Below, one piece after another: positions 26,324-32,320 of a stretch of DNA of 32,320 nucleotides. Location of the stretch: assembly GCF_000444135.1 (NCBI RefSeq), contig NZ_ATDK01000272.1, positions 1 to 32,320 of the forward strand. The letters run 5' to 3'. The position numbers and the translations under genes are program-made. Position 1 is the first letter of the stretch. Every line of letters starts with the position of its first letter. This DNA comes from Pseudomonas avellanae BPIC 631. Its GTDB lineage: Bacteria; Pseudomonadota; Gammaproteobacteria; Pseudomonadales; Pseudomonadaceae. Below the pieces are notes generated by a model that worked only from the letters and a program-made list of their open reading frames with translations, searched no databases and was not told where the DNA came from.

Positions 26324-26338
26324 CAGTATATTGAGCAA
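26324..26338. promoter_or_regulatory. Candidate Lrp site in the dadA-lrp intergenic region
   Basis: CAGTATATTGAGCAA matches 12 of 15 positions of the Lrp consensus YAGHAWATTWTDCTR. It lies 59 bases before the dadA start and 84 before lrp. Confidence 0.4.
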
Positions 26339-26375
26339 TGAGCAGTGCTTCTCACTGTATAAGCATCTATATTTG

Positions 26376-26399
26376 GCGTTTATTCACGGCAATAAACGC
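26376..26399. promoter_or_regulatory. Inverted repeat just upstream of lrp
   Basis: GCGTTTATT-cacggc-AATAAACGC, perfect 9-bp arms, ending 22 bases before the lrp GTG and just before its Shine-Dalgarno. It may be a protein-binding site (autoregulation) or a hairpin in the leader. There is no T-run, so it is not a terminator. Confidence 0.5.
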
Positions 26400-26421
26400 T
26401 TTGGTAGAGGGAGAATTACCC

Positions 26422-26910
26422 GTGCGGACTCAACACCAGTCAAATCGCGAGCTGGACAAGATCGACCGTAATATCTTGCGCATCCTCCAGACCGACGGGC
26501 GCATCTCGTTTACCGAGCTTGGCGAGCGGGTCGGCCTCTCGACCACGCCGTGCACCGAGCGCGTGCGCCGGCTGGAGCGCGAAGGGATCATCATGGGTTA
26601 CAACGCCCGTCTGAACCCGCAAAGCCTTAAGGCCAGCCTGCTGGTGTTCGTGGAAATCAGTCTGGATTACAAGTCCGGTGACACGTTCGAGGAATTTCGC
26701 CGCGCGGTGCTCAAGCTGCCGCACGTGCTGGAGTGTCATCTGGTGTCCGGCGACTTCGACTACCTGGTCAAGGCGCGTATTTCTGAAATGGCCTCCTATC
26801 GCAAGCTGCTGGGCGACATCCTGCTCAAGCTGCCGCACGTGCGCGAGTCCAAGAGCTACATCGTGATGGAAGAAGTCAAAGAGAGCCTTAATCTGCCGAT
26901 TGCCGACTGA
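26422..26910 (+). CDS. lrp: Lrp/AsnC family regulator (DadR-like)
   Basis: 162 aa from GTG at 26422, preceded by AGAGGGAGAA. The N-terminal helix-turn-helix is LDKIDRNILRILQTDGRISFTELGERVGLSTTPCTERVRRLEREGII. The C-terminal RAM effector-binding domain includes VFVEISLDY, VLECHLVSGDFDYLVKARI and LPHVRESKSYIVMEEVKES. It is divergent from dadA. In P. aeruginosa the equivalent gene (dadR) activates dadAX in response to alanine, and I infer the same here. An in-frame ATG at 26338 would add 28 residues unlike the family and overlap the putative operator region. It ends 14 bases from the convergent YkgJ-type gene. Confidence 0.94.
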   Translation: MRTQHQSNRELDKIDRNILRILQTDGRISFTELGERVGLSTTPCTERVRRLEREGIIMGYNARLNPQSLKASLLVFVEISLDYKSGDTFEEFRRAVLKLPHVLECHLVSGDFDYLVKARISEMASYRKLLGDILLKLPHVRESKSYIVMEEVKESLNLPIAD

Positions 26911-26924
26911 TCATGCTCGCCAGA

Positions 26925-27278
26925 CTAGACCAGCACTTGCCGGGTTGAGGCCATGTACTCGTGAATCTGCTTTTCGGCCCGTGGATGAATCAGTTCGACC
27001 GGACGACGGCCGTTCGGGCACGGCAGGCTTGCGGTGGTGCCGAACAGGCGGCAGATCAGCGGGCGTTCGTCGTACACGGTGCAGCCCTGCGGGCCGAGGT
27101 GCACACAGTTGAGCTCGTTGAATGCCGCTTCCTGCTCGGCGGCCGTCTTGCGCGGCAGGCGCGACATTTCTTCGGACGAGGTCGTCACCGGGCCGCAGCA
27201 GTCGTGACAGCCGGGCACGCAGTCGAACGAAGGAATCTGGCGGCGCAGATCGCGGACTTTTTCACGGTTACAGCTCAT
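26925..27278 (-). CDS. YkgJ-type cysteine cluster protein (putative zinc- or iron-chelating)
   Basis: 117 aa with nine cysteines, including the family patterns CVPGCHDCCG near the N-terminus, NCVHLGPQGCTVYDERPLICRLFG in the middle, and a final PCPNG. The family (CxxCxxCC) is thought to bind a metal or Fe-S cluster; its biological role is unknown. The ATG at 27278 (MSCNREKVRDLRRQ) gives a normal length, though its ribosome site is weak; an upstream in-frame ATG at 27332 would add 18 residues. It faces lrp and is divergent from the FAD oxidase gene, with 105 bases between. Confidence 0.82.
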   Translation of the reverse strand: MSCNREKVRDLRRQIPSFDCVPGCHDCCGPVTTSSEEMSRLPRKTAAEQEAAFNELNCVHLGPQGCTVYDERPLICRLFGTTASLPCPNGRRPVELIHPRAEKQIHEYMASTRQVLV

Positions 27279-27383
27279 TGAATCAACCACCCCAACACAA
27301 GGCCGGAAGTGTGCCTCAGTTGGCAGGCGCATGACAGCGGCTTATCCTCCTGACCACCCAGACGCCGCCAACAGGACAAATTC

Positions 27384-28697
27384 ATGAACGCCCGCGTTCA
27401 GCACCCAGCCCGTGACGACCGGCATGTTGCCTCCTACTATGCCGCCAGCAGCCACCCGCAAGCGGATCACCCGGTGTTGCAAGGTGAGTTGAAGGTCGAT
27501 GTGTGTGTCGTGGGCGGCGGGTTTTCCGGGCTCAACACCGCCATTGAGCTGGCCGAGCGCGGGCTCAGTGTTGCGCTGCTGGAGGCACGCAAGATCGGCT
27601 GGGGCGCCAGCGGGCGTAACGGCGGCCAGTTGATTCGCGGTGTCGGTCATGGTGTCGAGCAGTTCGCCAATGTTATTGGCAGTGAAGGCGTGACACTGAT
27701 CAAGCTGCTGGGCATCGAAGCGGTTGAGATCGTGCGCCAGCGCATCGAACGGTACGGCATCGAGTGCGACCTGAAGTGGGGTTATTGTGATCTGGCCAAC
27801 AAGCCGCGTGACGTGCATAGCCTTGCCGAAGACGCCGAGGAACTGCGCAGCCTGGGTTATCGCCATGCATTGACGTTGCTGCAAGCCGATCAGATGCGCA
27901 GTGTCGTGGGCTCCGACCGCTATGTCGGCGGGTTGATCGACATGGGTTCCGGGCATCTGCACCCTTTGAATCTCGCGTTGGGCGAAGCCGCTGTCGCGCA
28001 ATCACTGGGTGTGCAGGTGTTCGAGCATTCTGCTGTCACGCGCATCGACTACGGCCCACAGGTCAAAGTGCACACGGCTCAGGGCTTGGTGCGGGCGAAA
28101 ACCCTGGTGCTGGGTTGCAACGCTTATCTCAACGGCCTGAACCCGGAAATCAGTGGCAAGGTGTTGCCCGCAGGCAGCTATATCATTGCGACCGAGCCTT
28201 TGAGTGAGGCGCAGGCACGCGAGTTGCTGCCGCAGGACATGGCGGTTTGCGACCAGCGGGTAACGGTTGATTACTATCGGCTGTCTGCTGACCGCCGCTT
28301 GTTGTTCGGCGGCGCTTGCCATTATTCGGGGCGGGATCCGCAGGATATTGCCGCTTACATGCGCCCCAAAATGCTGGATGTATTTCCGCAACTGGCCAGC
28401 GTGGCCATTGATTATCAGTGGGGCGGGATGATCGGCATCGGCGCCAATCGCCTGCCGCAGATTGGCCGACTCAGCCAGCAGCCGAACGTGTTTTACGCCC
28501 AGGCTTACTCGGGGCATGGCGTGAATGCCACGCACCTGGCGGGTCGCTTGCTGGCCGAAGCCATCGCCGGGCAACACAGCGACGGCTTCGAACTGTTTGC
28601 CAAGGTGCCGCACATGACCTTTCCGGGCGGCAAGCACCTGCGCTCGCCGTTACTCGCGCTGGGCATGCTCTGGCATCGCCTGAAAGAGCTGCGCTGA
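27384..28697 (+). CDS. FAD-dependent oxidoreductase, gamma-glutamylputrescine oxidase-like (PuuB/PauB)
   Basis: 437 aa of the DAO family. The FAD-binding motif is at ~residues 39-68 (VCVVGGGFSGLNTAIELAERGLSVALLEA), followed by GWGASGRNGGQLIRG, a PuuB/PauB hallmark. The C-terminal part has YQWGGMIGIGANRLPQIGRL and YAQAYSGHGVNATHLAGRLLAEAI. Such enzymes oxidise gamma-glutamylated putrescine or other polyamines to the aldehyde. Its position downstream of lrp is where I recall pauB4 (PA5309) in P. aeruginosa, and the pauR-like gene 4 kb away fits polyamine catabolism. AGGA lies seven bases before the ATG. The gene ends five bases from the convergent DUF1127 gene. Confidence 0.88.
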   Translation: MNARVQHPARDDRHVASYYAASSHPQADHPVLQGELKVDVCVVGGGFSGLNTAIELAERGLSVALLEARKIGWGASGRNGGQLIRGVGHGVEQFANVIGSEGVTLIKLLGIEAVEIVRQRIERYGIECDLKWGYCDLANKPRDVHSLAEDAEELRSLGYRHALTLLQADQMRSVVGSDRYVGGLIDMGSGHLHPLNLALGEAAVAQSLGVQVFEHSAVTRIDYGPQVKVHTAQGLVRAKTLVLGCNAYLNGLNPEISGKVLPAGSYIIATEPLSEAQARELLPQDMAVCDQRVTVDYYRLSADRRLLFGGACHYSGRDPQDIAAYMRPKMLDVFPQLASVAIDYQWGGMIGIGANRLPQIGRLSQQPNVFYAQAYSGHGVNATHLAGRLLAEAIAGQHSDGFELFAKVPHMTFPGGKHLRSPLLALGMLWHRLKELR

Positions 28698-28702
28698 AAG
28701 GC

Positions 28703-28954
28703 TCACGTCCTCCAGAACGGCTTCATCGCCTCGACTCTGGCCTGCTGAAAATCGAGGCCAACGTCGCGTAGTTGATCGTCGGTCAGTGTCAGCAAGGTGC
28801 GGCGCGATGCCCAGCGGTGATGATACAGCGCCCAGCGGCTCATGCTCGCCAGTAGGTCGGCCTTTTTCGGGCGGACCGTTCGGAGCACTGTCGGCCGATA
28901 TTCATTCAATTCCTGATTGTGAAGCGCAAAGCGCACATCGCTGAACCCGTTCAT
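28703..28954 (-). CDS. Small DUF1127 domain protein
   Basis: 83 aa from the ATG at 28954; a start two codon groups upstream (28969) is also possible. The C-terminal ~45 residues are a DUF1127 (YjiS-like) domain: RWALYHHRWASRRTLLTLTDDQLRDVGLDFQQARVEAMKPFWR. Short Arg-rich DUF1127 proteins are often involved in RNA or phosphate-linked regulation in alphaproteobacteria; nothing is known for this one. It is divergent from the MocR-type gene, with 175 bases between, so the MocR regulator could control it. Confidence 0.8.
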   Translation of the reverse strand: MNGFSDVRFALHNQELNEYRPTVLRTVRPKKADLLASMSRWALYHHRWASRRTLLTLTDDQLRDVGLDFQQARVEAMKPFWRT

Positions 28955-29016
28955 CTCCAATTCCCTCATCCTGGGTGGGTGTGGGTCTATGATGAAGCGA
29001 ACGGCCAAACCATTAC

Positions 29017-29084
29017 AGATTCAAAAAGTGCTTATATTTTCCATACAGAAGATTCAAATACGCTGCTGAATGCTATATTTTCGG
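29017..29084. promoter_or_regulatory. Nested direct repeats, candidate MocR operator
   Basis: AGATTCAAA occurs at 29017-29025 and 29050-29058. TGCTTATATTTTC at 29029 is echoed by TGCTATATTTTC at 29071. All copies are in the same orientation, as expected for MocR-type regulators, which often bind direct repeats. They lie between the divergent DUF1127 and MocR-type genes; the AT-rich copies could also supply -10 elements. Confidence 0.45.
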
Positions 29085-29129
29085 CTGATCTGTATTGCCT
29101 TGCAGCGTTGAACCATTTGAGAGTACGCC

Positions 29130-30551
29130 ATGACGCTCTACGTCAATCTTGCCGAACTGCTCGGCGCGCGCATCGAAAACGGCTTTTACCGGCCCGGCGA
29201 CCGTCTGCCGTCGGTACGCGCCTTGAGCGTCGAACACGGTGTCAGTTTGAGCACCGTGCAGCAGGCGTACCGGGTTCTGGAAGACAGCGGGCTGGCCGCG
29301 CCGAAACCCAAATCCGGCTATTTTGTCTCGGTCGGCAGGCATGCCCCGGCGCTCCCGGCGGTGGGTCGGCCAGCGCAACGGCCTGTGGATATTTCTCAAT
29401 GGGATCAGGTGCTGGACCTGATTCGGGTAGCGCCCCGCGAGGCGGTCACCCAACTGGGGCGCGGCATGCCCGACGTCACCAGTCCGACCCTGAAACCGCT
29501 GATGCGCGCCTTGGGCCAGTTGAGCCGCCATCAGGACATGTCGGGCCTGTATTACGACAATATTTATGGCGTTCTCAGGCTGCGTGAGCAGATTGCCCGG
29601 TTGATGCTCGACTCCGGCTGCAACCTGACCGCCAATGACGTGATCATCACCAATGGCTGTCACGAGGCGCTGTCTGCGAGCGTGCGGGCTATCTGCTCGC
29701 CCGGTGACATCGTTGCGGTGGACTCGCCAAGCTTCTTCGGTGCCATGCAAACCCTCAAGGGTGTGGGCATGAAGGCGCTGGAAATCCCCACCGACCCGTT
29801 GACCGGCATCAGCCTTGAAGCGCTGGAGCTGGCCCTTGAGCAGTGGCCGATCAAGGTCATCCAGCTGACGCCCAACTGCAACAACCCACTGGGTTACGTC
29901 ATGCCGGAAGCCCGCAAGCGCGCCTTGCTGACCCTGGCGCAACGCTTTGATGTGGCGATCATCGAGGACGATGTGTATGGCGACCTGGCCTACAACTACC
30001 CTCGCCCGCGCACCATCAAGTCGTTCGATGAGGATGGCCGCGTGCTGCTCTGCAGTTCGTTTTCCAAGACCCTGGCGCCTGGGCTGCGGATTGGCTGGGT
30101 CGCGCCGGGCCGCTATCTGGAGCGGGTGTTGCACATGAAATACATCGGCACCGGTTCCACGGCCCCGCAGCCGCAACTGGCCATCGCCGATTTTCTTGAG
30201 GGCGGGCATTACGAGCCGCACGTGCGCCGCATGCGCACGCAGTATCAGCGCAGTCGGGACCAGATGATCGACTGGGTGATGCGCTATTTCTCGGAAGGCA
30301 CCCGCGCCAGTCGTCCACAGGGCAGTTTCATGTTGTGGGTGGAGCTGGCCGAAGACTTCGACACGTTGCGCTTGAATCGCGTTTTGCTGGACAAGGGTGT
30401 GCAGATTGCCGTGGGCAGTATTTTTTCGGCCTCGGGCAAATACCGCAACTGCATGCGCATGAACTACGCAGCCAAATCGAGCCGCGAAATCGAGAACGCC
30501 GTGCGTATCGTGGGCGAGACGATTGCGCAACTGATTGCGCAAAGTGACTGA
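29130..30551 (+). CDS. MocR-type regulator: GntR helix-turn-helix fused to aminotransferase domain
   Basis: 473 aa. A GntR winged helix-turn-helix spans ~1-68 (LGARIENGFYRPGDRLPSVRALSVEHGVSLSTVQQAYRVLEDSGL). A fold-type I aminotransferase domain spans ~90-470. PLP-binding residues are complete: Asn252 (TPNCNNPLG), Asp280 (IIEDDVYGDL) and Lys313 (SSFSKTLAPGLRIGW). MocR proteins use the PLP domain as a sensor for amino compounds rather than as an enzyme. The effector and target are unknown; direct repeats upstream and the divergent DUF1127 gene suggest local regulation. The phospholipase D-family gene follows 72 bases later with only a 4-bp stem between. Confidence 0.92.
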   Translation: MTLYVNLAELLGARIENGFYRPGDRLPSVRALSVEHGVSLSTVQQAYRVLEDSGLAAPKPKSGYFVSVGRHAPALPAVGRPAQRPVDISQWDQVLDLIRVAPREAVTQLGRGMPDVTSPTLKPLMRALGQLSRHQDMSGLYYDNIYGVLRLREQIARLMLDSGCNLTANDVIITNGCHEALSASVRAICSPGDIVAVDSPSFFGAMQTLKGVGMKALEIPTDPLTGISLEALELALEQWPIKVIQLTPNCNNPLGYVMPEARKRALLTLAQRFDVAIIEDDVYGDLAYNYPRPRTIKSFDEDGRVLLCSSFSKTLAPGLRIGWVAPGRYLERVLHMKYIGTGSTAPQPQLAIADFLEGGHYEPHVRRMRTQYQRSRDQMIDWVMRYFSEGTRASRPQGSFMLWVELAEDFDTLRLNRVLLDKGVQIAVGSIFSASGKYRNCMRMNYAAKSSREIENAVRIVGETIAQLIAQSD

Positions 30552-30623
30552 CGCGGGCAAATCTTTCCCGGTTTTGTGGGTCATATCGCCAAGTCGAGCC
30601 ATCTCCAGACGCGGAAGGTCAAT

Positions 30624-32204
30624 TTGAACAATTCATGGGCCTTGCCCTTTTGCTTGCTGGTTGCTGTGTGCGTCAGTGGTTGCGCGCACCAGCAGATCGC
30701 CAGCGAGCCAAGCCAGGCCATGCCGCCTTCGGGCTCTGCCTTCGGCCGTTCGATTCAGGCCATGGCGATGCCGCACGAAGGGCGCTCGGGCTTTCGGCTG
30801 CTGCCTGACAGCAGCGACGCCTTCAAGGCCCGCGCCGAACTGATCCGTAACGCCAAAACCAGCCTCGACCTGCAGTATTACATCGTCCACGACGGCCTGA
30901 GCACGCGCGCGCTGATCGACGAACTGCTCAAGGCGGCAGACCGTGGCGTGCGGGTGCGCATCCTGCTGGACGACACCACCAGCGATGGCCTCGATCAGGC
31001 CATCGCCACGCTTGCTGCGCATCCGAACATTCAGATTCGCCTGTTCAACCCGCAAAACCTGGGGCGCGAAACCGGCGTCACCCGTAGCCTGGGACGCTTG
31101 ATGAACCTGTCGCGTCAGCACCGGCGCATGCACAACAAGCTGTGGCTGGCCGACAGCAGTGCGGCCATCGTCGGCGGGCGCAATCTGGGCGATGAATACT
31201 TCGACGCCGAGCCCAATCTCAACTTCACCGACATCGACATGCTCAGCGTCGGGCCGGTCGCCGAGCAGCTCGGCCACAGCTTTGATCAGTACTGGAACAG
31301 CACGCTCAGCAAGCCCATCGATGAATTCATGTACTTTCTGCCCGATGGCCAGGACCTGGCCGAAGCCCGGCAGCGGCTGGACGATTCGTTGGAGCAGGCT
31401 CATCAGCAACACAAGGCGCTGTACGAGCGGCTGATGGCCTACAAGACTCAGCCACGCATGAAAACCTGGCTCAACGAGTTGGTCTGGGCGCATAACCAGG
31501 CGCTGTGGGACGCGCCGACTAAAGTGCTGGCACAGGGCGAGCCCGATCCACACCTGCTGTTGACCACGCAACTGGCCCCCGAGCTACTGAACACCCGCAA
31601 GGAGCTGATGCTGATCTCTGCGTACTTTGTACCGGGTCAGGAAGGCTTGCTGTACCTGACCGGTCGTGCAGACGCCGGGGTCAACGTCAGCCTGCTGACC
31701 AATTCGCTGGAAGCCACCGATGTGCCCGCTGTGCATGGTGGTTATGCGCCGTATCGCAAGGCGCTGCTGGAGCACGGTGTGAAGCTGTTTGAACTGCGCC
31801 GCCAGCCCGGTGATACCGAAACCATGCGCAGTAGCGGCCCGCATTTGTTCAGGAAAAGCCATTCACTGGTCAGCTCGGAATCGAGCCTGCACAGCAAGGC
31901 GATGATCTTTGACCGGCAGAAAGTGTTTGTCGGCTCGTTCAATTTCGACCCGCGTTCTGTGTTGTGGAACACCGAAGTCGGCGTGCTGGTCGATAGCCCG
32001 CAACTGGCCGAAGAGCTGCGCGAACTGACGCTGCAGGGCATGGCCCCGTCGCTCACGTATGAAGCTCGGCTGGAAGACGGCAAAGTGGTGTGGGTGACCG
32101 AAGACAACGGGCAGATCCATACGCTGCATACCGAGCCGGGCGACTGGTGGCGGCGCTTCAATGCCTGGATGAGCCGTGCCATCGGTCTTGAGAGAATGCT
32201 TTAG
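30624..32204 (+). CDS. Phospholipase D family lipoprotein, cardiolipin synthase C-like
   Basis: 526 aa from a TTG at 30624, chosen because GGAAGG lies five bases upstream and the product then begins with a clean lipoprotein signal peptide ending in VSGC (Cys20). An in-frame GTG at 30576 would put 16 polar residues ahead of it. Two HxK(x4)D phospholipase D motifs are intact: HNKLWLAD (~170-177) with downstream GGRNLGDEYFD, and HSKAMIFD (~423-430) with GSFNFDPRS. The layout resembles E. coli ClsC/YmdC, which makes cardiolipin from phosphatidylglycerol and phosphatidylethanolamine, but that enzyme's partner (YmdB) is not present here. A general phosphodiesterase role is possible. Confidence 0.88.
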   Translation: MNNSWALPFCLLVAVCVSGCAHQQIASEPSQAMPPSGSAFGRSIQAMAMPHEGRSGFRLLPDSSDAFKARAELIRNAKTSLDLQYYIVHDGLSTRALIDELLKAADRGVRVRILLDDTTSDGLDQAIATLAAHPNIQIRLFNPQNLGRETGVTRSLGRLMNLSRQHRRMHNKLWLADSSAAIVGGRNLGDEYFDAEPNLNFTDIDMLSVGPVAEQLGHSFDQYWNSTLSKPIDEFMYFLPDGQDLAEARQRLDDSLEQAHQQHKALYERLMAYKTQPRMKTWLNELVWAHNQALWDAPTKVLAQGEPDPHLLLTTQLAPELLNTRKELMLISAYFVPGQEGLLYLTGRADAGVNVSLLTNSLEATDVPAVHGGYAPYRKALLEHGVKLFELRRQPGDTETMRSSGPHLFRKSHSLVSSESSLHSKAMIFDRQKVFVGSFNFDPRSVLWNTEVGVLVDSPQLAEELRELTLQGMAPSLTYEARLEDGKVVWVTEDNGQIHTLHTEPGDWWRRFNAWMSRAIGLERML

Positions 32205-32228
32205 GCGGCTGCTGCCTTGCATGGTTGC

Positions 32229-32320
32229 GATTATCGTTGCGCACGCTCCAGCGTCGGAATGCAGTGCGTGACGCTCCGCGTCACAGATTTGCGCCGCGCC
32301 GCGCATTCAAGACCGGACGC
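32229..32320. repeat. Modular stem-loop repeat, copy D (cut by the window end)
   Basis: Contains GATTATCG, the hairpin ACGCT-cc-AGCGT (32243-32254), GTGACGC-tcc-GCGTCAC (32268-32284), then TTGCGCCGCGCCGC and CAAGACCGGACGC at the window edge. It shares modules with copies A, B and C. It follows the phospholipase D-family gene by 24 bases. Confidence 0.7.

Noticed and set aside
30554..30575. Possible terminator CGGG...CCCG followed by GTTTT after the MocR-type gene.
   Set aside because: The stem is only four base pairs, too weak to call.
29073..30602. A 509-codon minus-strand frame opposite the MocR-type gene.
   Set aside because: It is a shadow of a clearly conserved gene; its His/Gln/Arg-rich translation has no family resemblance.

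Overview
The window looks like chromosome from a fluorescent pseudomonad, most likely the Pseudomonas syringae group. This is judged from protein similarity I recall, from gene order, and from two families of short intergenic stem-loop repeats that I associate with P. syringae genomes. No search was run. Coding density is high, and I see no rRNA, tRNA, CRISPR array, prophage or transposase. About 25 genes are supported.

Left part (1-9136): a fused SpmA/SpmB-type membrane protein faces a DUF5924/DUF2914 membrane protein. Behind the latter on the minus strand are a membrane-anchored M16 peptidase, a Na/Pi-cotransporter family protein with a PhoU-like tail, a Cache-type chemoreceptor with a good FliA-like promoter, and a LysR regulator. 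The LysR gene is divergent from a MATE efflux pump, with a T-N11-A palindrome between them. Next come a GGDEF-EAL protein (TTG start), the Rep helicase and xpt. From memory, MATE / GGDEF-EAL / rep / xpt / cytochrome c5 / pauR / dadX / ridA / dadA / lrp / pauB4 follows the order in P. aeruginosa (around PA5294-PA5309).

Middle part (15.2-22.4 kb): a block that I do not recall at this place in P. aeruginosa sits between xpt and the cytochrome gene and is bracketed by REP-type repeats. It encodes a sigma-54 activator with the three-cysteine pattern of FisR, the sensor of reactive sulfane sulfur. Divergent from it is a persulfide dioxygenase - sulfide:quinone oxidoreductase - TauE/SafE exporter operon. 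The divergent intergenic region holds palindromic TGCCA-type sites and a near-consensus -24/-12 promoter, so the whole sensing, oxidation and export circuit can be read from the DNA. A 643-aa acetyl-CoA hydrolase/transferase family gene closes the block on the other strand.

Right part (22.4-32.3 kb): amine and amino-acid catabolism. A cytochrome c5-like gene lies in a probable operon with a PauR/PuuR-type regulator, whose upstream palindrome resembles PuuR-type sites. Then come the D-alanine catabolic genes dadX, ridA-like and dadA (dadA and the ridA-like gene overlap), divergent from lrp/dadR, and a YkgJ-type cysteine-cluster protein. The region ends with a gamma-glutamylpolyamine-oxidase-like FAD enzyme, a DUF1127 protein, a MocR-type regulator and a phospholipase D-family lipoprotein. 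Copies of the second repeat family lie at both ends of the window and at about 6.0 and 20.1 kb.
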